Shown piece after piece: positions 8,555-17,656 of a stretch of DNA of 39,208 bases. Under the pieces are notes generated by a model. The model saw nothing but the letters and a program-made list of their open reading frames with translations. It ran no database searches and was not told where the DNA came from. Position numbers and translations under genes: made by a program. How positions within the stretch are numbered: the stretch's first letter is position 1; each line of letters begins with the position of its first letter. The DNA lies in NCBI GenBank assembly GCA_017993835.1, contig JAGOLX010000024.1:1-39208 (forward strand), given 5' to 3'. The DNA comes from Phycisphaerae bacterium (GTDB lineage: Bacteria > Planctomycetota > Phycisphaerae > Sedimentisphaerales > Anaerobacaceae).

Positions 8555-9931
8555 ATGAGCGAACAGATCCGCCAAGGTACGACCCGTCGTGAATTCCTCC
8601 AGACCACCAGTGCCCTGGCCGCCACATCGATGCTGGCCGCCGCGGTGACGCCGCGAATCTACGCCGGGGAGAACAACACGATCCAGGTGGCGCTGATCGG
8701 CTGCGGCGGACGAGGCAGCGGCGCCGCCGAGAACGCCCTGAACACCAAGAGCGGCCCGATGAAGCTCGTCGCCATGGCCGACGTCTTCGAAGACAGGCTC
8801 AAGAGCAGCTATGAGAACCTGGCGAAGGGGTACGCCAGCCAGGTGGATGTGCCCGAGGGCCGCAAATTCGTCGGCTTCGACGGCTACAAGAAGGCGATGG
8901 ACTGTCTCAAGCCGGGCGATGTGGCGATCTTTGCGACCCCGCCGGCCTTCCGCTGGGTCCATTTCCAGTACGCGATCAGCAAGGGCATCAACGTGTTCAT
9001 GGAGAAGCCTATCACCGTGGACGGCCCCACAACCAGGAAGGTGATCCAACTCGCCAGCGAGGCAGACAAGAAGAACCTCAAGGTGGGCGTCGGTCTGATG
9101 GTTCGTCACTGCCGGGGCCGACAGGAACTGCTCAAGCGAATTCAGGACGGCGAGATTGGCGACCTCCTCATGCTCAGAGGCTATCGCATGGGCGGGCGTG
9201 CCGCGGCGGTCGGTCCCAAGCGGCCCGGCACAGACGAACTGATGTGGCAGGTCCGCACCTTCCACAGCTGGATCTGGGCCAGCGGCGGCATCTACAGCGA
9301 TTTCTACATCCACCAGATCGACGAATTGTCGTGGATGAAGGGCGCCTGGCCGGTCTCGGCCCACGCTTTGGGTGGTCGGCAGTATCGCGGCAACGCGGTC
9401 GACCAGAACTTCGACAACTACGCGATCGAGTACACGTACCCCGACGGCGCAAAGCTGTTCTACCAAGGTCGGAACATGCAGGGCTGCCAGAGCGGCTTCT
9501 GCAGCTTCGTGCATGGCACCAAGGGTTCGGCGGTCGTCTCCACCAGCGGCCATACGCCGGGCAAGGTCCGCACCTACAGCGGCCAGCTCATGGAGGGAGT
9601 CGAGCCGATCTGGCGGTATCCGCAGCCGGAGAAGAGCCCCTACCAGCTCGAATGGGACGACCTGATCGACGCAATCCGCAACGACAAGCCCTATAACGAA
9701 GCCAAACGGGGCGCCGAGGCGAGCCTGGTCAGTTCTATGGGCCGTATGGCCGCCCACACCGGCAACACGGTCACCTTCGAGCAGATCCTCAACTGCCCGC
9801 ACGAGATGGCGCCGGATGTGGACAAGTTCGCACCGGGTCACCCAGCCCCCTTGCAGCCGAACGCGGAGGGTCAATACCCCCAGCCGCAGCCCGGCATTGT
9901 CACCGACCGCGAGTACAAGGATTTTGCGTAA
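8555..9931 (+). CDS. Tat-exported Gfo/Idh/MocA family oxidoreductase
   Basis: A 458-residue NAD(P)-dependent oxidoreductase of the Gfo/Idh/MocA type, acting on a sugar or cyclitol whose identity is unknown. A Tat signal (TTRREFLQ, about residues 9-16, then a hydrophobic stretch) predicts export in folded form with bound cofactor. The Rossmann fold begins with VALIGCGGRGSG, and the family motif EKPI (FMEKPITVDG) follows the first domain. The start at 8555 is fixed by AGGAGG (8539-8544) ten bases upstream; the frame runs on further upstream without coding signs. A rho-independent terminator follows directly, so the gene seems to be transcribed alone. Confidence 0.92.
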   Translation: MSEQIRQGTTRREFLQTTSALAATSMLAAAVTPRIYAGENNTIQVALIGCGGRGSGAAENALNTKSGPMKLVAMADVFEDRLKSSYENLAKGYASQVDVPEGRKFVGFDGYKKAMDCLKPGDVAIFATPPAFRWVHFQYAISKGINVFMEKPITVDGPTTRKVIQLASEADKKNLKVGVGLMVRHCRGRQELLKRIQDGEIGDLLMLRGYRMGGRAAAVGPKRPGTDELMWQVRTFHSWIWASGGIYSDFYIHQIDELSWMKGAWPVSAHALGGRQYRGNAVDQNFDNYAIEYTYPDGAKLFYQGRNMQGCQSGFCSFVHGTKGSAVVSTSGHTPGKVRTYSGQLMEGVEPIWRYPQPEKSPYQLEWDDLIDAIRNDKPYNEAKRGAEASLVSSMGRMAAHTGNTVTFEQILNCPHEMAPDVDKFAPGHPAPLQPNAEGQYPQPQPGIVTDREYKDFA

Positions 9932-9956
9932 GATACTGTCACATAGACAGTTGCAT

Positions 9957-10000
9957 CGCCGATCCAAGTCGTTCGGATCGGCGACGCTTTTCCTTTTTTG
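9957..10000 (+). terminator. Rho-independent terminator
   Basis: CGCCGATCC (9957-9965) pairs perfectly with GGATCGGCG (9975-9983) around a nine-base loop and is followed by a T-rich run (9988-9999). A smaller perfect dyad, ACTGTC/GACAGT (9935-9951), precedes it. It ends transcription of the Gfo/Idh/MocA gene. Confidence 0.85.
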
Positions 10001-10006
10001 CAGGAA

Positions 10007-10054
10007 ATCCCACAGGGAATCAGCCGATGATGTGTTAGAATGAACCTGTGGGAT
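10007..10054 (+). promoter_or_regulatory. Inverted repeat around a likely promoter
   Basis: ATCCCACAGG (10007-10016) and CCTGTGGGAT (10045-10054) form a perfect 10-bp inverted repeat spaced by 28 bases. Between them lies an extended -10 element, TGTTAGAAT (10033-10041), without a good -35. The arrangement suggests an operator pair bracketing the promoter of the lamin-tail/CotH gene, or a leader stem-loop. A strong Shine-Dalgarno (AGGAGGAG, 10069-10076) follows. Confidence 0.5.
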
Positions 10055-10083
10055 GTATTGACTGAAACAGGAGGAGAATCCTG

Positions 10084-13000
10084 ATGAGAGTACTGTCTCG
10101 CCGTGGATGGCGTTTGTTCGGGTTCATATTCGTGGTGATCCTGGGGTCGGCCGGATCGGGATCTGCTCTGGTCGTCAGTGAGATCATGTACCATCCACTC
10201 GAGGATGCCGCCACCGGCGACGAGATACTCGAATTCATTGAGCTGTACAACAATCGGGCGGTGTCGGAGGACCTCAGCAAGTGGGCCTTCACGAACGGCA
10301 TCGAGTACACATTCGATCCCAACACGACTCTGGGTCCCAAGTCCTACATGGTGATCGCAAGAGATCCCAATGCCCTGTCGACGGCTTATGACATCACGGG
10401 CGTCCTCGGCCCCTACACGGGCAAGCTGAATAACGACGGCGAGCGGATCGAGTTGTCCAACGCGGCCGGCATGATCGTGCTGTCGCTGCGGTACAACGAC
10501 GCGGATCCATGGCCCGTCTCGCCGGATGGAGCCGGGCACTCGCTGGTCCTCGCCAAGCTCGGCGGCGATCCGGATCAGGCGAGTTCCTGGTCGCCCAGCA
10601 CCTATCTCGGCGGCACCCCCGGCCAGCCGGACAAGATGCAGGCCGTGCAGGAGGACCCGACGATGGTCGCTCTTGTGCAGATCGGAACGAATGGCCGGTA
10701 CTTCAAGGGCACCCGAGAGCCGTCGCCCAGCGCCAGCGGACAAGCCACCATCGCCTGGACGCAGGTAGGCTTCAACGATGCTGCGACCGGCTGGCTGCAA
10801 GGCGCCAACGGCTATGGCTACAGCAACAGTTCCGCGGAACTGGCATATATCAACACCGTGCTGGCCGATATGTCGGGGAACTACATCTCGATCTACGCCC
10901 GCCTGCCCTTTACGCTGACCGCCGCACAAGTGGACTCCTTCACCCAACTGCTGGCCGAGGTCCACTATGATGACGGCTACATCCTGTATCTCAACGGCAC
11001 TCGCGTCGCAGATTCCGGCACGATGTCGGGCAATCCGCCGGCATACAACGCCAGCGGCGGCACGGCCACCGAGCCGGAGGTCGCCACCGTCGACCTGACG
11101 GCCTACAGCAATCTGTTGTTCGAAGGGACCAACATCCTGGCTATCCAAGCCCACAATGCGGCGCTTTCGGGCAGTTCGGACGCCTTTGGATGTCCCATCC
11201 TTCGAGGCGTCATCGCCCAGTCCGAGGCCGACGAGAACGTGAGCGCCCGCCTGCTGATCAACGAACTGCAGGCCAACAGCGATGCGGCCCCCGGCGTCGA
11301 TTGGATCGAGCTGTACAACCCGGGTCCCATCGCCGTGAGCCTGAACCACATCTATCTGAGCGATGACCGTCTGGACCTGCTGCAATACAAGATTCCGGAC
11401 GGCGTCATGCTGCAACCCGGCCAGTTCTGGACGGTGCAGCAGGGTGCGGAGCCGTCAGGCTTCCCCTTCGGCCTCGCCTCCTCCGGCGAAACGGTCTACC
11501 TTACCGCGGCGACGAGCGACGCCCAGCCGACGCCCGTCCGCGTCCTCGACGCGATGCGGTATGGGAACCTGGAGCCCGATGTGACGTTCGGGCGGTGCCC
11601 GGACGGCGCCGACTCGCTCGACTGCCTGGCCTCGTCCACATTGGGAGCGTCGAACTCGGACAGGCTGATCCGCGACATCGTGATCAACGAAATCATGTAC
11701 CACCATGCGTCGCGAGAGGAGCAGTACGAGTACGTCGAGCTGTACAACCGAGGCGAAAATCCAGTCTCGCTCGGCGGCTGGGCGTTCACCGACGGGATCG
11801 AGTACACGTTCCCCGACGGCGCCACGATCGCGCCGGATGGCTATCTCGTCGTGGCCAAGGACCCCAATTTCCTCGCGGTCGTCTATGACGACCTGGTCGT
11901 CGGAGAGAATCTGCTGGGGCCCTATGAAGGCGGACTCGACGACCGCAGCGAGCGAATTCGCCTTTCGTACCCACTCAAGCAGGTTGGGGAATCCGCCGAG
12001 GAGCAGTACGTCACCGTCGACGAGGTGACCTACCACGACGGCGGACGCTGGCCATCCTGGGCGGACGGCATGGGCGCCAGCCTGGAGCTGCGCGACCCGC
12101 GAGGCAACAACGACACCCCCGACGCCTGGGCCGACAGCGACGAGAGCGGCAAGACCCAGTGGCAGCAGTTCTCTTTCACGATTCCGTCCACGGACAATCG
12201 CTACACGCACAGCACCGTCTCGATCTTCGACTTCATGATGCTCAACGCCGGCGAGGTGCTCCTCGACGATCTGCAATGCGTCGTCGGCGGGACCAACCGC
12301 ATCAGCAACAACGGCTTCGAGAGCGGCGAGACCTCCTGGCGAATTCTCGGCAACCACACGCGGTCGTTCGTCACGACGGAGGACCGGGTTTCCGGGTCCA
12401 GCGCCCTGCACCTGGTCGCCACCGGCCACGGGGACCCCGGCGCCAACCGGATCAACCAGTCGATCACGAACGTCAGCGCGACCAGCGTCACCTTCAGCGG
12501 CTGGGCCCGCTGGCTGCGGGGCAGTCGGTTCCTGCTCCTGCGGACGAGCCGACCGCAATCGCCTGTCATGCCGCCTTGGCCGTCTCACGCCTTCGAGCTG
12601 AGCATGCCGCTCGATCTGGGCACGCCGGGCCGGCAGAACACCGCATTCGTCCACAACCGCGGGCCGGATATTCTCGACGTGCAGCATTCGCCCGCCCTGC
12701 CCACCGCAGGCGAGTCGATTGTCGTCACCGCTCGCGTCGTCGACAACGACGACGTTGCCTCCGTCACGCTTCGTTACCGGGTCGAGGGCGTCACCACGAC
12801 GTTCTTCACGGCGCCCATGGTGGATGACGGCTCCGGCCTGGACGAGGTCGCCGGCGACCATGTTTTCACGTACGCAATCACCGGCGCCACCGCCGGCAGA
12901 ATCTACGCCTTCTACATCGAGGCCACCGACGGCGCCGCATCGACGCGGTTCCCTGCGAAGCTGGCGTCCTCCGCCGAGGCGCCGGAACGGACCTGCCTGG

Positions 13001-14196
13001 TCCGCGTCGGCGACACGAAGAGCACCAGTCGGCTCGCCAACTACCGCATCTGGATGCCCAACGACGTCATGAGCGCGTTCCAGGCTCGCGCGAACCTCTC
13101 GAACGAGCTGCTGGATTGCACGTTCGTTTACAACGACACGGACGTGTTCTATAACTGCGGGATTCGCCTCCGCGGCAGCCCGTTCCTCCGCAGTGGTTCG
13201 GGCTGGACCCCGCAGGTCGGGCGGGGTCTCCGCATCGAATTTCCTGCGGACCACACGTTCCGAGGCCGCGAGGAGATCAACCTCGACTGGACCGAGGGCA
13301 ACGACCGAGGCCCCCTCCAGGAACGCGCCTCCTACTGGTTCTATGCCCAACTGGGCTTGCAGCACTCCCGACAGGAATGGGTCCGCCTGTTCGTCAACGG
13401 CAACAGGCTGAACAACTTCGAGGATGTCCAGAAGATCGACGGTGACTACATCGACGCATGGTTCCCCGAGAACAACGAAGGCTACATTCACAAGATCGAC
13501 GATTACTTCGAGTACAGCGCCGACGGCACGCAGTACTCCAATATCGACGAAGGCCTCCTGTACAACTCTTCGCATCCGCTGATTCCGGAGACCTACCGTT
13601 GGCACTTCGAGAAGCGATCTCACCCCGAGGACGACGTCTGGCAGCACCTATATGGGTTGGCCATGGCGTTGAACACCTCCTCGACCAGCCCCCTGTACGA
13701 GAAGCTCGTCGAGGCCCAAACAGACCCGGCGCACTTCGCCATGATGCTGGCGCTGCGTCATGCGGTCGGCGATTGGGACAGCTATGGATACACGCGAGGC
13801 AAGAACAACGCGTTGTACTACGCCCTGCCGGAAGGCAAGTGGTACCTGCTGCCCTGGGACATCGACTTCACGCTCGGATCGGGCAACGGCAGCAGCACGA
13901 GCCTGTTCAGCGTCGGAGGCCAGTTCCCGGAGGTCAGTCAGTTCCTGAACTACGCCAAGTACAAGGAGATGTATTACGATGCCTTCCGGGAGTTGGTGAA
14001 CGGCCCGTGGAAGACATCCTATGGAACGAACAACCCGCCGACGCCCTTCGACATCTTCCTCGACGAAGGGGCCGACCTGCTGACCTCCGAGGGGCTCGGC
14101 GACGGCCGGCGCAACGGCATCAAGCAGTTCGTTCGCGACCGTCGGACCTTCATCCTGTCGCAGATCCCGGACAAGGACGATACGCCGAGACGATAG
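10084..14196 (+). CDS. Secreted lamin-tail / CotH kinase-fold protein
   Basis: A 1370-residue exported protein. A signal peptide (about 1-28) precedes lamin-tail domain 1 (29-150, VVSEIMYHP), a beta-rich module with YDDGYILYLNG (about 195-380), lamin-tail domain 2 (387-500), lamin-tail domain 3 (530-690, VINEIMYHH), a carbohydrate-binding-like module (about 700-830) and an Ig/choice-of-anchor-like module (about 860-960). A CotH-type region (about 985-1300) follows. CotH of Bacillus spores is an atypical protein kinase, and hallmark residues are present here: KNNALY near 1240 and PWDIDFTLG near 1257-1265, with both Asp residues of the PWDxD motif. No C-terminal anchor is seen. AGGAGGAG seven bases before the ATG supports the start. 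Kinase activity is inferred from the family only. Confidence 0.88.
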   Translation: MRVLSRRGWRLFGFIFVVILGSAGSGSALVVSEIMYHPLEDAATGDEILEFIELYNNRAVSEDLSKWAFTNGIEYTFDPNTTLGPKSYMVIARDPNALSTAYDITGVLGPYTGKLNNDGERIELSNAAGMIVLSLRYNDADPWPVSPDGAGHSLVLAKLGGDPDQASSWSPSTYLGGTPGQPDKMQAVQEDPTMVALVQIGTNGRYFKGTREPSPSASGQATIAWTQVGFNDAATGWLQGANGYGYSNSSAELAYINTVLADMSGNYISIYARLPFTLTAAQVDSFTQLLAEVHYDDGYILYLNGTRVADSGTMSGNPPAYNASGGTATEPEVATVDLTAYSNLLFEGTNILAIQAHNAALSGSSDAFGCPILRGVIAQSEADENVSARLLINELQANSDAAPGVDWIELYNPGPIAVSLNHIYLSDDRLDLLQYKIPDGVMLQPGQFWTVQQGAEPSGFPFGLASSGETVYLTAATSDAQPTPVRVLDAMRYGNLEPDVTFGRCPDGADSLDCLASSTLGASNSDRLIRDIVINEIMYHHASREEQYEYVELYNRGENPVSLGGWAFTDGIEYTFPDGATIAPDGYLVVAKDPNFLAVVYDDLVVGENLLGPYEGGLDDRSERIRLSYPLKQVGESAEEQYVTVDEVTYHDGGRWPSWADGMGASLELRDPRGNNDTPDAWADSDESGKTQWQQFSFTIPSTDNRYTHSTVSIFDFMMLNAGEVLLDDLQCVVGGTNRISNNGFESGETSWRILGNHTRSFVTTEDRVSGSSALHLVATGHGDPGANRINQSITNVSATSVTFSGWARWLRGSRFLLLRTSRPQSPVMPPWPSHAFELSMPLDLGTPGRQNTAFVHNRGPDILDVQHSPALPTAGESIVVTARVVDNDDVASVTLRYRVEGVTTTFFTAPMVDDGSGLDEVAGDHVFTYAITGATAGRIYAFYIEATDGAASTRFPAKLASSAEAPERTCLVRVGDTKSTSRLANYRIWMPNDVMSAFQARANLSNELLDCTFVYNDTDVFYNCGIRLRGSPFLRSGSGWTPQVGRGLRIEFPADHTFRGREEINLDWTEGNDRGPLQERASYWFYAQLGLQHSRQEWVRLFVNGNRLNNFEDVQKIDGDYIDAWFPENNEGYIHKIDDYFEYSADGTQYSNIDEGLLYNSSHPLIPETYRWHFEKRSHPEDDVWQHLYGLAMALNTSSTSPLYEKLVEAQTDPAHFAMMLALRHAVGDWDSYGYTRGKNNALYYALPEGKWYLLPWDIDFTLGSGNGSSTSLFSVGGQFPEVSQFLNYAKYKEMYYDAFRELVNGPWKTSYGTNNPPTPFDIFLDEGADLLTSEGLGDGRRNGIKQFVRDRRTFILSQIPDKDDTPRR

Positions 14197-14233
14197 CCAG
14201 TCTTTGAGACAGAAGGCCCCGAGTTGTCGAAAC

Positions 14234-14255
14234 GGTCTACGACAGGTCGTAGACC
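14234..14255. terminator. Hairpin between convergent genes
   Basis: GGTCTACGA (14234-14242) pairs perfectly with TCGTAGACC (14247-14255) around a four-base loop. It covers the stop codon of the minus-strand TIM-barrel gene and lies 38 bases after the CotH gene. There is no T-run, so it may work as a weak bidirectional terminator or as 3'-end protection. Confidence 0.4.
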
Positions 14256-15190
14256 CCGAGGCACTTGGCTACGCCGCGAATGTAATCGGCGGCCTGTCGG
14301 TATTCCTCGGCACTCGACAGATGCTCCAGCATCAGCGGGGTGCCCGGAAACCGGCTCAGTTCCTTCAGGAACACGGCATAGTCGATCCCCCCTGTGCCCG
14401 GGCGGACCTCGTCGAGATGCGTGGTCAGCTTCGTCTGCAGGAGAATGTCCTTGGCGTGGCAACTGCGAATGTGCGGCCCGAGCTTCTCAAAGCACTCCCG
14501 AATCAGCTCGGCGTTGCCGTAATATCGTTGCGGGCTGCACACCAGATTCACCGGGTCCAGATGCACGGCAAATCCCGGACGGTCGATCGCTTTGAGCAGC
14601 CGCAGATAGCTGTCCGCCGAATCCGGGTACGCCCAAGGCATCGTTTCCAGTGCAAAGTGCGTCCGCATCGGCTTGACGGCGTCGATGATGACGCGGGTCG
14701 TCTCGACAATCAGGTCGAAGGCATCCTGTGTGAAGTTCTTCGCATCCGGCCCATCCCAGGTGTCCCCGAGAGAACCGGCGATGTTGACGCAGCAGCGCGC
14801 GCCGATCCGATCCGCCAGGTGCAGGTGTGTTCGGCACTTCTCGATGGCCGCCTTGCGGGTCGGCTCATCCAGGCTGATCGGATTGCTCCAGGCGCCGACC
14901 TCCGCGATGATGATGTTCGCCCTGGCTGCGGCCTGTTCGTAGGCACGGATCTCCTCGTCGCTGGCGTTCACGCCGACCGGGCAATAGGCAGCGTGGTAAC
15001 CAAGCCGCCGGAGAGCATCGACCCAGCCTTGCGGGTCGTTGTACTTCTCGAAGACCGGCCCGCCCAGCCGCAAGAGCCCAGCCGACCGGGATTGGCCCGG
15101 CGCTGCGATTGCACCGCACGCCATCGCTGCAAACCCGGCAAGGGATCCCCTCAGAACGCTTCGTCTCGACAGATCACGCGTGTTGCCCAT
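14237..15190 (-). CDS. Tat-exported sugar phosphate isomerase/epimerase-like TIM barrel
   Basis: A 317-residue protein of the xylose-isomerase-like TIM-barrel group. A Tat signal (LSRRSVLRG, residues 7-15, then an Ala-rich hydrophobic stretch) predicts export. Likely metal ligands are the Glu in FALETMPW, the Asp/His in GFAVHLDPVN, the His in IRSCHAKDI and the Glu near the end in LMLEHL, in the order expected for the family. Such exported proteins act on sugars, keto-sugars or inosose-like compounds, but the substrate cannot be read from sequence. AAGGAG about nine bases upstream supports the start. Its neighbour on the same strand is the RCC1 gene, separated by a long hairpin. Confidence 0.88.
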   Translation of the reverse strand: MGNTRDLSRRSVLRGSLAGFAAMACGAIAAPGQSRSAGLLRLGGPVFEKYNDPQGWVDALRRLGYHAAYCPVGVNASDEEIRAYEQAAARANIIIAEVGAWSNPISLDEPTRKAAIEKCRTHLHLADRIGARCCVNIAGSLGDTWDGPDAKNFTQDAFDLIVETTRVIIDAVKPMRTHFALETMPWAYPDSADSYLRLLKAIDRPGFAVHLDPVNLVCSPQRYYGNAELIRECFEKLGPHIRSCHAKDILLQTKLTTHLDEVRPGTGGIDYAVFLKELSRFPGTPLMLEHLSSAEEYRQAADYIRGVAKCLGVYDLS

Positions 15191-15291
15191 GGTTGTGGTC
15201 TCCTTAACATGGGAGACACTCTAACCGCAGACTATCCGCAGCACAAGGGAAAGAGGCATGGCGCGCTGCGGTCGAAACGCCCCGCAAGACA

Positions 15292-15339
15292 ACAGGCTGA
15301 AGACTGGGCATCCCCGCAGGTCCCCAATCTCCAGCCTGT
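15292..15339 (-). terminator. 17-bp stem-loop after the RCC1 gene
   Basis: On the minus strand ACAGGCTGGAGATTGGG pairs with CCCAGTCTTCAGCCTGT over 17 bp (two G-U pairs) around a 14-base loop, 42 bases after the stop of the RCC1/DUF5648 gene. It lacks a U-run. It is either a terminator of unusual form or a structured intergenic element. Confidence 0.5.
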
Positions 15340-15381
15340 AGAAAAACAACGTGCTCGCGCGTAGCGCAGGCAATGCCCGGA

Positions 15382-17406
15382 CTACAGTTCGTAGGCGTAG
15401 AACGCGACGCACTCGTAGGTGTAGACTTTGGAGTACTCCTTGATGAGCAACGTGTACTCCGCCTCGCTGATCGTATAGAAGTAGCTGCCGTCGCTGTTCT
15501 TCATGAAACGATAGACGGGCATGACATCCGCAGGTTGAGCCCCTTCGGGATAGGCGTAGAACACAATCCCCTCGTAGGTCCAGACATCGGACGACTTTGC
15601 TACGAGCGAGTCCTTCTCCTGTTCATCGATGGTGTAGAAGTGGACCTGACTCTTGTCCGACCAGAAGCGATACACCGGCGCCAGGCCGGACCTGAAAGCC
15701 GTGGTGGCCGCCATGAAGACCGGTCCTTCGTATGCCCAGGCGTCCGGATACTGCCTGACGAGATAGTCCCGCTCCGCGGAGTCGATCGTGTAGAAGTGCC
15801 TCTCCAGGGCCGCCGACCAGAAGCGATATACCTCGCTGAAGGAACCGACCACAGACCTGTGCAGGGCGCCTGCATCGACAACGAAGTTGTCGAACCAAAC
15901 GTCGCCCGACGCCACGGCAAAGCCGCTGGCCCCGCCGGCAAAGAAGATAGCGACCGGCACACCTTCCCAGGAGTCCTGGAGCACATCCGAGACTGTCACC
16001 CAGGCATTCTCTCTGCCGTAGCCCCTGTCGCTGATATACAGCTTGTCCAGCGCCGCATCATAGGACAAGTAGAACGTGCCGCCACTCTGCCCACGAATCA
16101 TGCTGCGGAACTGGCTGAGCTTACTATCGCTCGTCTCGTGCCAGATGTACGGCTTCTGCTCGCTGCACCCGACTCCCACGCGGACATAGCGCACATCCAG
16201 GTTGTTGACATCGGGCGCGATCCCGAAGGAGATCCATCCGGACTCCTCGGTGACCAAGTCATAATGGAAGTCCACGCGGAACGAGAAGTCCCCGCTAGGA
16301 TCGATTTGCCAGTCGTCAGCGGCACAGTACGCGGCGAACCCTCTCGACTTCCACGTCGTCAGCAACTCCAGACGCTGATTCCTCTCTGTGAGCAGGCAGT
16401 TCGTCAGGTCGTCGCCAGAAATCGCCCAGGAGTCCGACAGAGCATTGTCGTCGAAATCATCGGAGAAAGCCGTCGCATCGTCTCCTTCTTGTTTCGCCTT
16501 CTCGGCGGCCAGCGCCAGGCTGAAGTAGAGCCCGCCGGCGATGGCCTCGAAGTCGTTGCCGTCCGGCGGAACCGCCTGTCCCCAGTCGGGGTGATCGCCG
16601 ACCTCGGCGCCGGCGCCCCAGCCCACGAGCGTTCCGTCCCGCCTCAAAGCCAGACCGTGGAGGTAGCCTGCGGAAGCCGCGACGAAGTCCTCGCCTCTCG
16701 GCACGAGGTCGAGGCCATAACCGTGGGAATCCAGCCCCCACCAGACGAGCGAACCGTCGTCCCGGATCGCGACGGAGAATGCCCCACCCGCGGCGATGGC
16801 GGTGAAGGCGCCGGTCGTCGGCATCCCATCGAGCGCAGCCCAGTAGCCCCAGGCCGCAAGCGATCCGTCGGAGCGCAGGGCCACCGCGTGATCGTCGCCA
16901 GCCGCCACGGCCGTGAAACCCGTGCCGGAGGGAACATCGGAGACCTGTCCCCAGCGGTCATTGCCCCAGGCGACGAGCGAACCGTCGGACCTCAACGCCA
17001 CCGCGAAGAACTCCCCGCCGTCCACTGCGACGAAATTCGTGCCTTGCGGGACCCCGGAAACCTGTCCGCCGCCGTCATAACCCCAGGCGGCAATCGAGCC
17101 GTCGGAGCGCACCGCCAGACTGAAATCGGCGCCGGCTCCTATGGCCCGGTAGACCCCGGTGGGAACATCGCACTGGCCATCGTCGTTGCGACCCCATGCT
17201 ACGACGATTCCGTCGGACCGCAGTGCCAGCCCGTGGGCGTCGCCCGCAGCGACCGCTGCGTAGTCCCCTCCCGCCGGGATGCCTGTCACCTGCCCGTCCC
17301 TGTCCAGACCCCAAGCCCGCAACTCGCCGGCCTGCGATAGACCGGTTGCGCAGACAGTCAGCAAGACCGCCGCCACCCATGCACGATGAATTGTCGGCCA
17401 CTTCAT
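15382..17406 (-). CDS. Secreted RCC1-repeat protein with C-terminal DUF5648 repeats
   Basis: A 674-residue exported protein. After a signal peptide (about 1-26), residues 28-310 hold about seven RCC1/BNR-like repeats with the recurring pattern ALRSDGS-AWG and GxGQ/DG, expected to fold as a beta-propeller. A concanavalin/LamG-like segment follows (about 320-515, starting at FSDDFDDNALSDSWAI). Three DUF5648 repeats end the protein (about 523-674). Each has the pattern VYRFW/M, H/YFYTI, an acidic helix and YEG/C-(V/I)F. No anchor or catalytic residues are recognised, so a binding or structural role outside the cytoplasm is most likely. GAGGAGG before the ATG supports the start. A near-consensus promoter and an unusually long leader precede it. 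Confidence 0.85.
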   Translation of the reverse strand: MKWPTIHRAWVAAVLLTVCATGLSQAGELRAWGLDRDGQVTGIPAGGDYAAVAAGDAHGLALRSDGIVVAWGRNDDGQCDVPTGVYRAIGAGADFSLAVRSDGSIAAWGYDGGGQVSGVPQGTNFVAVDGGEFFAVALRSDGSLVAWGNDRWGQVSDVPSGTGFTAVAAGDDHAVALRSDGSLAAWGYWAALDGMPTTGAFTAIAAGGAFSVAIRDDGSLVWWGLDSHGYGLDLVPRGEDFVAASAGYLHGLALRRDGTLVGWGAGAEVGDHPDWGQAVPPDGNDFEAIAGGLYFSLALAAEKAKQEGDDATAFSDDFDDNALSDSWAISGDDLTNCLLTERNQRLELLTTWKSRGFAAYCAADDWQIDPSGDFSFRVDFHYDLVTEESGWISFGIAPDVNNLDVRYVRVGVGCSEQKPYIWHETSDSKLSQFRSMIRGQSGGTFYLSYDAALDKLYISDRGYGRENAWVTVSDVLQDSWEGVPVAIFFAGGASGFAVASGDVWFDNFVVDAGALHRSVVGSFSEVYRFWSAALERHFYTIDSAERDYLVRQYPDAWAYEGPVFMAATTAFRSGLAPVYRFWSDKSQVHFYTIDEQEKDSLVAKSSDVWTYEGIVFYAYPEGAQPADVMPVYRFMKNSDGSYFYTISEAEYTLLIKEYSKVYTYECVAFYAYEL

Positions 17407-17650
17407 GATTGATCCTCCTCACTCCCTTCCTTCGATGAACTCCTCCTCGGTAGCTGGGCGCACACCGAGCGCGCCAGCAGCGGTCACGGTCCGTCGTCGG
17501 GATTTTGAGCCATCCCGGCTTGGGCGCAAGACTCACTCGCGTGACTATCCTTCAACAGAACTGGGTTCCATCCCCCAACACGGCTGTGCCACCGTCGATC
17601 CGGTCACGCAGAGCCGGTTTGACAAGAACTGCACTCACGCACAATTCCAA
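17407..17650 (-). promoter_or_regulatory. Long structured 5' leader of the RCC1 gene
   Basis: The distance from the predicted transcript start (near 17650) to the ATG is about 244 nt. On the minus strand the leader contains a short stem capped by a GCGA tetraloop (TCAC-GCGA-GTGA, around 17534-17545), a CGGGAT/ATCCCG stem shortly after it, and purine-rich Shine-Dalgarno-like runs near the gene. It is open to a cis-regulatory function, but I cannot match it to a named riboswitch family. Confidence 0.35.
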
Positions 17651-17656
17651 TTGTCT

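Noticed and set aside
8345-15364. Long open frames antisense to the Gfo and CotH genes, such as 8345-9967 (-), 11455-13647 (-) and 9871-11415 (-)
   Set aside because: They lie entirely opposite strongly supported genes and have skewed Arg/Val/Asp composition without domains, as expected for antisense frames in GC-rich DNA.
17490-17560. Cyclic-di-GMP (GEMM-I) riboswitch in the RCC1 leader
   Set aside because: A GNRA-capped stem is present, but the GGGACGCAAAGCC-like core is only loosely matched, so I do not annotate it by name.
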